A DNA stretch of 64,000 bases, taken from positions 11,038,001-11,102,000 of the forward strand of contig OU612068.1 in NCBI GenBank assembly GCA_914767715.1, in the 5' to 3' direction. A model generated the notes under the pieces. That model searched no databases. It saw only the letters and a list, made by a program, of their open reading frames with translations, and was not told the origin of the DNA. Positions 27,101-37,831 of this stretch are shown here, piece after piece. How positions within the stretch are numbered: the stretch's first letter is position 1; each line of letters opens with the position of its first letter. The position numbers and the translations under genes were made by a program. This DNA comes from Membranipora membranacea (Eukaryota > Bryozoa > Gymnolaemata > Cheilostomatida > Membraniporidae).

Positions 27101-28983
27101 TTATGCAAAATTAGCCAATCATGTAAAGAATCAAACAAATAGTAGTCTGAGAAATTCTGTTCAGCTGTTCAGTCCGTTCAGCCTGTTCAGCAATTTACAG
27201 TTACCGGTACAGAGATGTAGTTTTGTTCATCTTTTTTATATTTGCTTTGTTTCATATAGATACTTTTCTCTTCACAGTATAGGTTGTTGGCCATTTTGCG
27301 TTATCGCAGTCTAACGCACAACCAGCCAGTGGAACTAACTTCACATTTCAACGAGTACATTTTTTCTCTTTGTCTTTTTTTCTCTTCATATGTACATGTA
27401 TTTATTTGTAGCTAGTAGACGCTCACTAAAAAGAGCAGTCAACAAAGCTGCTTTGATTGCCAAGCTATCTGGCAATGAGACTGGTAAACCATCCCCAACC
27501 CCCATGCCCACCACCGCCCAGCACTGTAACCCTCTATCCAATAGTTTGAGTGTGCACATGTCCTCAAGCCCAGCCCAGTCACTACAACCGACACTGCAAA
27601 CTTATATTTTATAGCGATGAACTTAATATTTTTTTAGTCAACTTCAGATCCAGAACGCTTTGGGAAAGTCTACTACAAACCGGGAGTAAGGCATAATGTT
27701 CCATGTTGGTTAACTCAACGCTGCCCTTACCCTCAATTCTAGTATGATTTTGAGTTGGATACCCTTAAATGTTTGCACTAGTACTCAAAACCGGTTGTAC
27801 TACATAATTCTTGTCTATCAGGTTTACTTCTTTCTTATTCTAATCAACATCAGGTGGGAGGCTAATTTATGTTAATCGAGTGTTCTGCAGTGGTCTGAAC
27901 TTCATTTCTGATTGCTCACCAAGAGTTATCTTCTTTTGGTGTGGAAATTCAGATGTTAAGTTAACATTCATTCTGTACAGTCAACCTGGTTTATTTATGT
28001 AGGTACCAAAACTGCTGGCTCCAAGGCTACACCAAAACCAGGTACCAAGGAAGAGAAGAAGAGTGGCAAAGCTGACCCTAAAGCCAAGGTATAATGAACT
28101 GAATAAAAAAAGTTTGCCGTAATACTGCGTCCTGCTGTTGGCTTGAAAGAATTATATATCTCTTCCTGCTGTGACTGCTACCCCCTAGCCAGCCATACAT
28201 CGTAGATCTTCCTCTGTACTAGGGAAAATCTCCCAGGGCCCGTTATTACAGGTCACATTGTCTTCTCTCTGACTTCAGGCAGGAGCTTCCCTTATTTTCA
28301 ATGTCCGTTACTTTGTTATGTATGCAACCAACCAAGTTATTTTGTATTTTACATGTATAAAAAACCTGCATTGAATCAAATATTTTATGATTATGAATAC
28401 TCTCAGTGTGGTTGTTGTTCTCCTAACAGGGTAAAGAAAAAGAGGCGCCCAAGAAGAATGACAGAGCATCCCCCACGAAGAAGACACCCCCTGCTAAAGG
28501 TGCAGCTGGCACAACTGTCGCCCCTGTTTCTAGCACAGAGGGTAGGCTCACCCCAGGAATAGTTGACGGCGCCATCAGTCCTTCAAATACCGGAACCAAT
28601 GTTTTGTTGGAAAAGAAGTACAGGGAGAAACTATCTGCACAGGTAGGGCTTTTTGATGACCAAAGTCTTTGGATTTCCCAGGTATTAAGCTCGGTTTGAT
28701 GACCTAATTATTATTGCATATTTTTATTGAGGTTTTCATAAATAATTATTGTTATACCTAATGACCTATATCCAGTAGTTTTGCACCCTGCTATCTGATG
28801 TCACCTGCGTACTTACTCTTAGTCTCAGTACTGAAGGTAGCTCACGATTATATATTTCACATATTGATTGCATTTTTTCTCATTTTTCAGGTTTTCATGG
28901 ATATGAATCAGTTTGTACTGGATTTAGTGGACGCTCTTGAAGCTATACATGCACAGGAAGAGACTATTTCTACAACATCTTGA
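18129..28983 (+). CDS. MYCBPAP: MYCBP-associated protein (MYCBPAP), 17 exons
   Basis: Exons: 18129-18330, 18443-18597, 19334-19446, 19903-20252, 21216-21399, 22154-22286, 22687-23112, 23353-23613, 24086-24232, 24540-24692, 25209-25333, 25731-25834, 26080-26151, 27412-27483, 28003-28088, 28430-28642, 28891-28983. All joins are in phase and give 962 residues, near the length of vertebrate MYCBPAP. I recognise the family from the block 'LIDRSIPAVDYGKGYRVGSEF' (exon 5) and 'MTLSQTEKGYPPVIEHV' (exon 6). Residues about 480-605 (exons 7-8) look like an ASH/MSP-type Ig fold, common in flagellar proteins. The tail is Lys/Pro-rich, then a short helical C-terminus. The family binds the Myc-binding protein MYCBP and is linked to sperm flagella. 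Exon 13 has a second in-phase donor at 26184, adding 11 residues. ATTAAA at 29189 is a possible poly(A) signal. The first exon could also be internal (acceptor at 18121, phase 1). Confidence 0.93.
19505..19605 (-). repeat. tRNA-derived SINE or tRNA pseudogene in MYCBPAP intron 3
   Basis: On the minus strand a tRNA-like body begins 'gggaatggtg', with a good A box (tggcacaatcggttagcacgc) and, about 50 bases on, a B-box-like 'ggtttgaatca'. No clean cloverleaf can be drawn, so it is not a functional tRNA. Most likely a SINE head or decayed tRNA copy. Confidence 0.6.
24826..25110 (-). repeat. 95-bp tandem repeat with a tRNA-like B box, three units
   Basis: Units start at about 24826, 24921 and 25016. 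Each contains, on the minus strand, 'ggttcgagtcccac', a textbook Pol III B box, preceded by an A-box-like 'tggacagtgaggttgc'. Units 2 and 3 differ at one visible position (ccgCca/ccgAca); unit 1 is more diverged at its start. This looks like a tRNA-derived SINE piece that was tandemly amplified. It lies in intron 10 of MYCBPAP. Confidence 0.85.
25350..25487. repeat. Palindromic AT-rich element in MYCBPAP intron 11
   Basis: 'caacagctgtagtttattga' is answered about 110 bases later by 'tcaataaattacagttgta'. The inner part (25395-25446, gaatacataat.../...attatgtattc) is almost self-complementary. Probably a small foldback MITE. Confidence 0.75.
26726..27206. mobile_element. MITE with about 62-bp inverted ends, MYCBPAP intron 13
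   Basis: The left end from 'cggtaactgtaaattgctga' and the right end in reverse complement match over about 62 bp with two or three differences. Each arm holds four near-repeats of 'gctgaacag'. The interior has no reading frame. Confidence 0.85.
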
Positions 28984-29870
28984 AGAAGAACTGACCTCTC
29001 TCCAGATTCAATACTGAAACTTGTTTGACAAATAATTGAGTTTGAAATTATTTTTATCTGTGCTGCTCATCCCATTGTGGCAGACCAATGGTTGCGTTAA
29101 AATTCTTACTTCCCAATAATATCACGACTTTTCTTATTTATCTACTTTATGCGATCAGCATCAGTTCATTACTGTTCTCATTTGACCAATTAAATGTTTA
29201 TTAGCCAAATGTGTTGAAATACAGACTGTGATCAATGAAACAATGAAATTAGTTGCCTTATTTTATAAAGACCACATAACCCCCTTCCCCCCCCCCTCCA
29301 TCTCATGAGTGTGGCTCATTCTTACTTGTCTCTTTTTATAATGCTTTCAACTTGGGGATGCAATAATGCCAATGACAATTACAGGGCCTCCTGCGTATTT
29401 AGATGGAGAAAATAGTCTCTTTATTTTTTTTTGTCATTTTGATGGCAGCAGGGATGGCAGTGAAACTTTTTGATGGCACCTGGTTGGGTTAGGGATATCA
29501 CAGTAAAACAGGACTAACCGAACAGTTACCTGAACATTGAGTGAGCCATAATAAGTGTATCATAAGTGAAAATAAATGAGTCAGAAGTGAACCACAAACT
29601 CTATTGATCAATGAAGATAACCAGGAAGAACCACAAAGAATGAATGTCATTATTTACGCTTTTTCAACACTTTTATTGGTAGTCTATTTCATTCCGATAG
29701 CGGAATGTTTTCTGAATAGTGCCATTTATTCAAACATTAAATGAATCGTCAATTTAAATTACTTGAATGGTATGCTGGTACCATGAAGGGTAGGACATTA
29801 GCATGTCAAACAAAATAAGTAGGTTAGTGGGAAATAACTCTAAGATATCCTGCCCTCCCTGCTGTTACCT
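28984..29870. other. MYCBPAP 3' flank, no gene
   Basis: Contains the likely 3' UTR (ATTAAA at 29189) and a poly-C run near 29281-29297. No further exons seen. Confidence 0.5.
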
Positions 29871-31391
29871 TTAACGTGATATATCGCTTTTTAAAACTTT
29901 TTAATATAGACAGTTTTCTGAGCTCTGAATTAGGCCTCAATTCAGAGTTGTCCTCTCTCCAGTTTGGTACTTTTAACCCCGCCGCATATGAAAAACGTGC
30001 TGAAAAGAGGGTTATCTTGAAAATCGCTTATAATAGGATAAAAACTATTTTTTATTCAGAATCTGCAACATTGAAAACTCGTATGGACATAGTTTGAGAA
30101 ATAATTTTTGTATTTGGATAGTCAATTATAGCATATTCTGCCTGTTTTGCGGACAATTTGGCAGAGTTTTTCACGAGTTTTGTCACCAAAATTAAGATTT
30201 ATCAACATTCAAGCCTCCAATGATTTGGAAACCCTGTCTCACAGGGTTTTCAATGGTGCAAATCATTTTTATCCTTACATAAGCGGTTTTCAAAATAACC
30301 CTCTTTCAGCAGGTTTTTCATATGCGTCGTGGGTTAAAAGTACCAAACTGGAGAGAAGAAAACTCCGAATTGAGGCATAGATAAGAGCTCAGAAAACTGT
30401 CTATTGTAAAGGTGATTATGTCTAATAGATATTTTCACAATTCAAACCTCCCAAATATTTGACGTTGAGTCGCAGTGACCTCTGGAAGTTCATTTTGGGG
30501 CAAAAAGTGCCCTTTTTAAATTGTGCTCTCTGTGCCTTGTTTTTGAGGTATTTGATTAGATTATGCTTTCACCATATAGAGGAGGCATGGCACTAACTGG
30601 AGGCGTGATATTTTGGTGAAACTTTATGATTTTAGGCCTCCTGTCTTCGAGACTTGAAATCGATTTTTGCAATGGTAATAGGGCCATTTCTGACCCCTCA
30701 TTACATGCGACCCCAATAATGAAGAAACTAAAATTTCCAATTCATTATACCATTTTGGTCTTGTACTGTCACTTCAATCAATAATCTTACCAGCTTACAG
30801 ATCCTGGTTGTCACAACTGTAACAGATAATAATATAATAACCCAAATTTTAACTAATTTAGGTCAAAATTTTCTAGCCAAAAAACAGAAATTCAGAAAGA
30901 TGTCAGTCAAATTTGTTGTCAGCATGATGAACAACAGGAGATTGTCTAGGTTTTGATCGAAGCGATTGTTGATTATGGCTTTACATCTTGAGATATTTGG
31001 ATTTTTGTGGCTAAACCAGCTTTATTTGGTCCAAAACATGCACTTTTTTCCAGCCAAAAAACTGAAAATAGGTTAAACAACATGTTATACGCACTAGCTT
31101 CCATTAAACTAGAGAGTATTTCCGAGGTTTTGATCGTGGCGTTTGATGATAAATTCAGTAGTAGAGAAGTTATGAGCATAAACATTTCTTTTTCCATGCT
31201 AAACAATATCACCCAAAAAAGGTGATCCATTGTTGTACACAATGTGCTTTGCATGTAATACTGCTTAGATTTTCATCACGCTTTTGCGATATTCAACACA
31301 AGTCAGACTACCTAGCAACGTGTCAGTGAAGGAATTTTTGAAATGGGACAAGTAGTTCCTGAGAAACTGAAAAGGCGATATATCACGTTAA
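29871..31391. mobile_element. TTAA-flanked element with nested palindrome
   Basis: The ends are a perfect 17-bp inverted pair including the target site: TTAACGTGATATATCGC (29871-29887) and its complement (31375-31391). TTAA target duplications are known for piggyBac- and Kolobok-type elements. The interior has no transposase frame. Inside, 29905 to about 30415 is itself an inverted repeat ('cagttttctgagctct...' and its complement), so the element is a foldback type or holds a second insertion. It is non-autonomous. Confidence 0.8.
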
Positions 31392-31762
31392 AGGGCAACC
31401 AAGGTTTTGCAGCAATGCATTAATGGGTAGTAAATAATATGCTAGGCAGCATCAGCTTTGTGCATTACGCAATGCAAAACTCAAAGTAGTTGCTGACTCT
31501 AAGCTGGGTAACACTTCAGTTTAGGGGAGGTTCCAAGACATTGCGGTAATGATGATAGAGCACAGGCTAAATAATAACAGGAACAGGAAACTGCTCTGTG
31601 GTATTCTATTTTAGCTGAGTTTGAGTACTTGATGGATGAAATGTTTCACAAGAATTCTGGCTGAATAATCATCCGAATTATATTTTGTCTTTTTCCCTAT
31701 GCAGAAGGTGCAATCTGCTATTAAACAATGAGAAGTTGTTTGAAATCCTGGTTGCCCCTTAA
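31388..31762 (-). mobile_element. TTAA MITE, family A, copy 1
   Basis: About 375 bp between two TTAA sites (31388-31391 and 31759-31762), with ends AGGGCAACCAAGG and CCTGGTTGCCCC. It is the reverse complement of the copy at 37164-37538 along its whole length. Its left TTAA is also the right TTAA of the preceding element. Confidence 0.9.
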
Positions 31763-32885
31763 AACATGCAAGAATAATTAATGGAATTGTCTACTTTTGT
31801 GACATGATAGGGAAACTACCAATCTTCTGAGAGCACAAAGAATGAGAGCACAAAGAATGAGAGCACAAAGAATGAGAGCACGGTTGGCTAAGTGATGTTC
31901 TGTTCACAGAGAAAAAAATTGAGAAATCTCACACAAAGTCACCATGACATCAAGATAACACTTATGGTATGTGTAACTCGGATCATTAGAGTTATCCAAA
32001 CCAGCCTAAATTTGCCCACCTTTAATATTTAAAAATTGACACCAGTTAGCCATAATAAACCCATTCTGAGGAGACTTGGGCTACGCGAATTTCTGATTCA
32101 TGCTAAATCGATCAGAGATATATGTATTAATATATCACGTGCTCAGTATGAAGGACTGAAGCGGGAACTGGTTGGAGGAGATAAGATGGATATTATCTAT
32201 CTTGCAATAATGCTCTGTGCCCAAGATGTTATCATTTCTTGATCAGCAAATAAAAATTAAATTTATCATTTTCAGCAAAGATTGAGAAAGTTATTGAAGC
32301 AAACGAGATTCTAGATAGATCAGAACTTGTTGACATATCTATAGCATGATTCCTTGATAAGATGCAATCTTGATGGCTAAACCCGATGTCATCCACAAAA
32401 CTTGCAAATGGTGTTTATGATGAACACACATATTAAAAACACATATCCAGTGCCTCAAAACAATTTCCAAAATGTTTTATTTTCCTAAAATAGAAGAAAT
32501 GACTTAATATAAATACCAGCGCTTGCTTCAATACCTATGTATGGGAAAACCAGCTGAGGGTGTGACGGGAACCCTATTTACAGTTTTTATTTGCCAGGAA
32601 AACTTCAAATTCCCCCCCCCCCGGGTTAAAGTAAAGAGCTTTGTCTTAATGACAAAATGCTCACCTATTTTATTATCAACTCGACTGGTTGAGTGAATCA
32701 CCATTTCACTCCTTGATTTCTTATTTAATCATATATTACATTATGAACTTTAATAAACACGATAAATTATCATCTCTTTACATTATGCAGTCTACCAAAG
32801 ATTAACCAAGGAGTACTTCTTGGATAAACCACTTCTTGGTTGACCACATAGGAGGAGTCAAGACTAATCTACTTGATTTAACTAT
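31763..32885. other. Non-coding stretch between TTAA elements
   Basis: No gene seen. Contains the 15-bp tandem repeat at 31831-31881 and a poly-C run near 32614-32624. A segment around 32215-32300 ('ttgatcagcaaa... cagcaaagattgag') recurs in diverged form at about 35065-35135, an unnamed dispersed repeat. Confidence 0.5.
31831..31881. repeat. 15-bp tandem repeat, about 3.4 copies
   Basis: 'gagcacaaagaatga' at 31831, 31846 and 31861, with a partial copy at 31876. Confidence 0.97.
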
Positions 32886-33783
32886 TACTTCAAGGTCCAG
32901 CTACATTGATTGATAGCAAATTGTACCTTATGCATAGGGATAAAGAGCAAATCTGAATCGGAAGATTATTCAGCGAGAATTCTCTTGAAACATTTCATAC
33001 ATCAAGTGCTAAAATGCTAAAATGCTAAAATGCTAAAATGCTAAAATGCTAAAATGCTAAAATGCTAAAATGCTAAAATGCTAAAATGCTAAAATGCTAA
33101 AATGCTAAAATGCTAAAATGCTAAAATGCTCAAATGCTAAAATGCTAAAATGCTAAAATGCTAAAATGCTAAAATGCTAAAATGCTAAAATGCTAAAATG
33201 CTAAAATGCTAAAATGCTAAAATGCTAAAATGCTAAAATGCTAAAATGCTAAAATGCTAAAATGCTAAAATGCTAAAATGCTAAAATGCTAAAATGCTAA
33301 AATGCTAAAATGCTAAAATGCTAAAATGCTAAAATGCTAAAATGCTAAAATGCTAAAATGCTAAAATGCTAAAATGCTAAAATGCTAAAATGCTAAAATG
33401 CTAAAATGCTAAAATGCTAAAATGCTAAAATGCTAAAATGCTAAAATGCTAAAATGCTAAAATGCTAAAATGCTAAAATGCTAAAATGCTAAAATGCTAA
33501 AATGCTAAAATGCTAAAATGCTAAAATGCTAAAATGCTAAAATGCTAAAATGCTAAAATGCTAAAATGCTAAAATGCTAAAATGCTAAAATGCGAAAATG
33601 CGAAAATGCGAAAATGCGAAAATGCGAAAATGCGAAAATGCGAAAATGCTAAAATGCTAAAATGCTAAAATGCTAAAATGAAACCACACAGAGCAGTTTC
33701 CAGGCGTCATGCACAAAGCTGATGCTGCATAGCTCATTTTTTACTACCCATTTATGCATTTCTGTGAGACCCTGGTTGCCCTA
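32886..33783 (+). mobile_element. TTAA MITE, family A, copy 3, invaded by an octamer array
   Basis: The left flank ('gcaaattgtaccttatgcatagg...') and right flank ('gagcagtttcc...', ending 'ccctggttgccc') match copy 2 at 37164-37538 in the same orientation. The extreme left end is decayed and about 120 bp of the right half is deleted. At the place where copy 2 has a single 'gctaaaat', this copy has the 673-bp array of that octamer. Confidence 0.85.
33008..33680. repeat. Octamer array (GCTAAAAT), about 84 units
   Basis: Uninterrupted 8-bp periodicity. The only variants are one gctcaaat at 33128 and a block of seven consecutive gcgaaaat units at 33592-33647. All else is identical, indicating recent expansion by slippage or unequal exchange. 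The length is likely polymorphic, and exact copy number may be affected by assembly. Confidence 0.99.
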
Positions 33784-34555
33784 CAAGTTTCACAAACTTC
33801 ACAAACTATACACTGTGACATTGACTAGAGTTAAATAGTTTATAATAGGTAAGGAAGGCAATAACAAACCGATGAGGAGCAAGGCGAGGATGTCTCATAT
33901 ATATGTTTTATTATGCACAGCATACATAACAATAACATGAATGCGCTCTACGACAATGCTAGCCTGTCTTGACAAGCTTGACAATACAGGCTCCTCTCAT
34001 ACCTGCTCCAAAGAGGCACAGGCAGAGAATAGGAGGAGATAAAGGAGGAAGGGTTGAGGTGGGAGGGTTCGTGTCCAAGGCCCCTGTGACTTGCAAGCCT
34101 GTCTTTTGCCCATGTCCGCCATCCAATACCAAAATTAAACATACCAAAATTCTGTTCAATTTCATGAAACCAATCCAAATAATAGAACACTCGCCAGGTC
34201 TTGTTGTGATTAATTGTCCATTAGAATCCTCCATGGTCTAACGTCACAGTTTATTTTTGTCAGCAACTTGAGTCTAACTGGGTAACTGCCATTATTTGAT
34301 AACAGAACCAGGGTATCCAGGACCATTATTCATTCTGAAATGAATCAATACAAAAGTTATGCACTGGTCAAATTAAACCAAAAAATAACACCCAGACCCA
34401 CACAAAATTAAATACCCAAAACTTAGAGAAAATTCCAAAATAAGTAAAGCTGATACTATAGCTACTACTTTTACATGTTTACCCATTCACATTTGATCAA
34501 GTCCATCCAATGCACATTTTAAGAGATCTTCAAAACTATATTTCTCATCCATTAT
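33784..34555. other. Non-coding stretch, possible decayed exon near 33960-34240
   Basis: A GC-richer island at about 33960-34240 is open on both strands. On the minus strand it is followed by 'aataaaa' near 33910 that could act as a poly(A) signal. No homology recognised, so no gene is called. Confidence 0.35.
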
Positions 34556-34990
34556 GCATTGATTGATTGATTTATTGATTTATTACATATCATAGACATT
34601 ATTACATGTTGCGAAATTCGGTGTAAATACTAGTCTTAAAAGAAGACATGAACAAAAATGGAAAAAAGCTCTGTAGGATTGTTTAAGACAAAATATCATT
34701 TAAAGTATGTACAAGGTGGCGTCTCTGCCCCATGCTCCACTATATTTGGCAGTTTGATATCTTCCGGATGGGCATTGACTCAAAAATTCATTAACGAAAT
34801 GGTCATCGTCTTCTATATATGTATTTGATGGCAAGTGTTTTAGTTAGTTTCTGAATGTGTAAGGCTTTATCATGGTACTCAATACCCAGTTTAGAACAAT
34901 CTATAAAAATATTTCTGATAGCCTTTTCATCACTGGCATTATCATCTTAGTGAATTTTTTGCTTCTCATTTTTTGGGTATTCTGTAAAAA
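34556..34990 (-). mobile_element. Probable LINE 3' remnant
   Basis: Read on the minus strand, the block ends in a simple tail 'aataaatcaataaatcaatcaatcaat' (34556-34585), typical of 3' ends of L2/CR1/RTE-like LINEs. It is preceded by broken frames with peptide-like stretches but no intact reverse transcriptase motif. Assignment rests mainly on the tail. Confidence 0.4.
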
Positions 34991-35343
34991 TTCTCTAAAT
35001 AGAGGACAGAGATGGGAGAGATAATATCCACCTATGGCATTAGCACTTTTTGTCTAAGATGTCCTCATGTCTTGATCAGCAAACAGCTAAACAAAATTTA
35101 CCATGTTCAGCAAAGATTGAGTAAGTTATTGCAGTACACACTGATACAGAAAATCAATTTATAAACAATTTTTACAAATGATAAACTTTATGCTTGCTTC
35201 ACTCACACTAACTGCCAATAAATTATATTATAAAAACAGAACAGTAGCCCTGGCTTATCCTCTCACGCTCAGAGATGGGGACCATGGCTGTATGCACCTG
35301 CTAGAAGTCAGAATGTGGTTGTAGGTCTAATCCTCATCAATCT

Positions 35344-35517
35344 CTCGATGATCTGATAAGACCACTAGTATCTTATTAAAAGTTCATAAAGTCTAGACAA
35401 GATTTCAAGAGCCACCCTTGCTGTATATTTAAAACTGCAGCTGGACCTTTGCCAACCTTATCTTGCATCCAGCATGTGAAAATAATAAGACACTAGTGGT
35501 CTTATCAGATCATCGAG
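35344..35517. mobile_element. Small MITE, about 174 bp
   Basis: Inverted ends of about 33 bp: 'ctcgatgatctgataagacc' at 35344 and its complement ending 35517. The TIRs differ by one or two bases. No frame inside. Confidence 0.85.
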
Positions 35518-35581
35518 TCTGTGAGCTCATCAAGTCTGTGAGATCATCAATATCTGTGAGCTACCAAGGTTTGCGGATAGG

Positions 35582-35660
35582 GTATAAAACACCTGTTACT
35601 GCTGGTCAGCATCTAATTGCAGTCGGATTGAGTGACTAATGAAACCTAAGAAAAGTGTTC
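35582..35660 (+). promoter_or_regulatory. TATA box followed by a mini first exon (candidate)
   Basis: 'ggtataaaacacc' is followed about 55 bases later by ATG (35639) and a short frame MKPKKSVL that meets a perfect donor 'CT|gtaagt'. This is the layout of a core promoter with a tiny first coding exon. I could not find a phase-compatible second exon: the next candidate at 36474 is open only in phase 0, while this donor is phase 2. Confidence 0.2.
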
Positions 35661-35680
35661 TGTAAGTACTCACATTACAT

Positions 35681-36367
35681 ATTATCACAGAGTAAGGATA
35701 AGCAGAGGGGACACTTCAATGATCGTTATAGTGCCTGCGGTTTTTATCCACTGGGGGAAATTCATCAATCTGGCAACCTGCCAATTTCAGAATATATATA
35801 AGTTACAGTGGAGTTTTGTCATGCAGACATAGCCACCTTTGATAGGTCATAATTCATTCTGTATTTATCCTAAAGACTGATTTCTAACTTTTCTGAAATG
35901 TCCAATCTTCGAGCTATACACCATATTATTGTCATTTTTTGCTAGGATACATAGGCTATGAGTAATCCAGGTTTTTAAAATGAGTTTTATCATATAGATT
36001 TACATAGGGCTTAGGTCAATGCACGGACATTTCCTTTGTCACATGTAAATCTATATGACAAAACTCATTTCAAAAACCTGGATTACTCTTAGCCTATGAA
36101 TCCTAGCAAAAAATGACAATAATATGGTGTATAGCTTGAAGATTGGACATTCCAGCAAAGATAGAAATCAGTCTTTAGGATAAATACAGAATGAATTATG
36201 GCCCATCAAAGGTAGGGATGTCTGCAAGAAAAATGCCATTATAACGTATAGAGATAATGAGTTTTTGGCATCCAGCTGTGCACAATTTTCCCCCAGTGAA
36301 TCAAAAACCGCAGGCACTATAACTATCATTGAACTGTCCCCTCTGTATATCCTTACTCTGTGATATT
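35681..36367. repeat. 687-bp near-perfect palindrome
   Basis: Left arm about 35681-36005, loop 36006-36042 (37 nt), right arm 36043-36367. The arms match almost throughout, from 'atcacagagtaaggata' at the outer ends to 'atatagatttacat' at the loop, with small mismatches and indels mainly near 35765-35830 and 36230-36290. No coding frame. A foldback transposon or inverted duplication; transcripts would form long double-stranded RNA. Confidence 0.93.
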
Positions 36368-36473
36368 ATACATATAGGTTGAGCCCTCAAACTTTTACCC
36401 CATCCCATCTGACAGCACTGCAGACAAGGACAAATTAAATTAAAGCGGCAAACTTTATTATTGCTGGATTTCA

Positions 36474-36663
36474 GGAAGTGTTTATCATTGCCACTGCTCT
36501 CGCCATAGTCATTAATCCCATGCAAACAGCTGATCCTAGAATAGGCCCTGCCTTTCTCCACAGGGCAGTGTCCTACTGCCGGCTGTCGCCTCCGAGTCAG
36601 GAACTCTGGCTATGCCTACCACTGCTCCGAGTCGACAACCCTGGCTATACCGAACGCCTCTAG
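36474..36663 (+). CDS. Candidate terminal coding exon, unknown
   Basis: GC-richer than its surroundings. It follows an acceptor 'gctggatttcag' and is open in phase 0 for 62 codons to TAG at 36663. It begins EVFIIATALAIVINP (possible membrane segment) and has several Cys and Arg near the end. Not recognised, and no partner exon assembled. Confidence 0.25.
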
Positions 36664-37163
36664 GAGAAGGATGTGGTTACATGAAGATTGATTGTGTCCT
36701 GATGGGTGATAGAGCCATCAGAAAAAGTAAAACATCTAATCCAACCATTACATGTTTTATATAGCTTGATACGAAAACTCAATTAAGCGTAAAGATTGGA
36801 TGCGTAATCCATCCAAGGTCAGGCCAAACAGTTACCTAAGAGAAGGCAATCATTAAAGACCTAACAAAGGCATGCAAGGTAAACCACTATGCTGAGAATT
36901 CTGTGAGGCAAGCTGTTGTATATCAATTGGAATCTTGATTTAATCATAATTTGCAATATGTTGTTGGAAAACTCTTGGATAATGTAACATATATATATGT
37001 ATAAGCGCTTCCCCACACCAGCTGATGTTACTTTTATGTTGGGAAGTACACTGTCTCTATCCTGTTGCTAGTACTGAGCTGGAGAAATTGTCCATCCATT
37101 CAAGGTAAAACCTTCTAATTTTTTTTTTTCATAAAATTTTTTAGCCGATATCACAGTCAACCC
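36664..37163. other. Non-coding stretch
   Basis: Nothing recognised; a short (ta)n-like run near 36990. Confidence 0.5.
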
Positions 37164-37538
37164 TTAAAGGGCAACCAAGGTTTCAAACAACTTCTCATTG
37201 TTTAATAGCAGATTGCACCTTCTGCATATGGAAAAAGACAAAATCTAATTCGGATGATTATTCAGCCGGAATTCTTGTGAAACATTTCATCCATCAGGTA
37301 CTCAAACTCAGCTAAAATAGAATACCACAGAGCAGTTTCCTGTTCCTGTTATTATTTAGCCTGTGCGCTATCATCATTACAGCAATGTCTTGGAACCTCC
37401 CCTAAACTGAAATGTTACCCAGCTTAGAGTCACCAACTACCTTGAGTTTTGCATCGCGTAATGCACAAAGCTGAGGCTACCTAGCACATTATTTACTACC
37501 CACAAACGCATTGCTGAGAAACCTTGGTTGCCCTTTAA
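37164..37538 (+). mobile_element. TTAA MITE, family A, copy 2
   Basis: Flanked by TTAA on both sides (37164-37167 and 37535-37538), with termini AGGGCAACCAAGGTTT and AAACCTTGGTTGCCCT forming a perfect 16-bp inverted pair. It is the best-preserved copy here and contains a single 'gctaaaat' near 37311. Non-autonomous; TTAA use suggests a piggyBac- or Kolobok-like transposase acting in trans. Confidence 0.93.
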
Positions 37539-37831
37539 TGACCGCCTACAGCCGCGATCACAACTCCGAACGCCATTATGGGTTGGCTGTGGCTGATACC
37601 TTGGAAAGATTAGTTCTTTTGAGGAATATGCGATTCGAGGTTCATAAATTTTGTTTAAATGAATGTGACACTTTTTGCGTAGGTTCCAAAGAGGTCATTC
37701 CATCAGTAATTTCATCAGTGATGGGAATAAATCAATCAAAGTGTGGAAAAATGTTTGATAATGTCACTAAGAATTTCGTCGGGACTATTTTGTGCTGCCA
37801 ATCCTGGTTTGATACAAATAAATGGTTGTGA
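37538..37831 (+). CDS. Orphan 97-codon ORF next to MITE
   Basis: A single open frame of 97 residues beginning MTAYSRDHNSERHYG and ending WFDTNKWL, rich in Cys and Asn. The A of its ATG is the last base of the TTAA target site of the MITE, so the apparent start was set by that insertion or coincides with it. Composition is protein-like, but I recognise no domain. It may be the remaining part of a disrupted exon or transposon gene. No donor or promoter seen. Confidence 0.3.
   Translation: MTAYSRDHNSERHYGLAVADTLERLVLLRNMRFEVHKFCLNECDTFCVGSKEVIPSVISSVMGINQSKCGKMFDNVTKNFVGTILCCQSWFDTNKWL

Noticed and set aside
33948-34241. Overlapping open frames on both strands (80-91 codons)
   Set aside because: No domain, no splice partner; both strands open because of GC-rich composition. 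Kept only as a note in the 33784-34555 entry.
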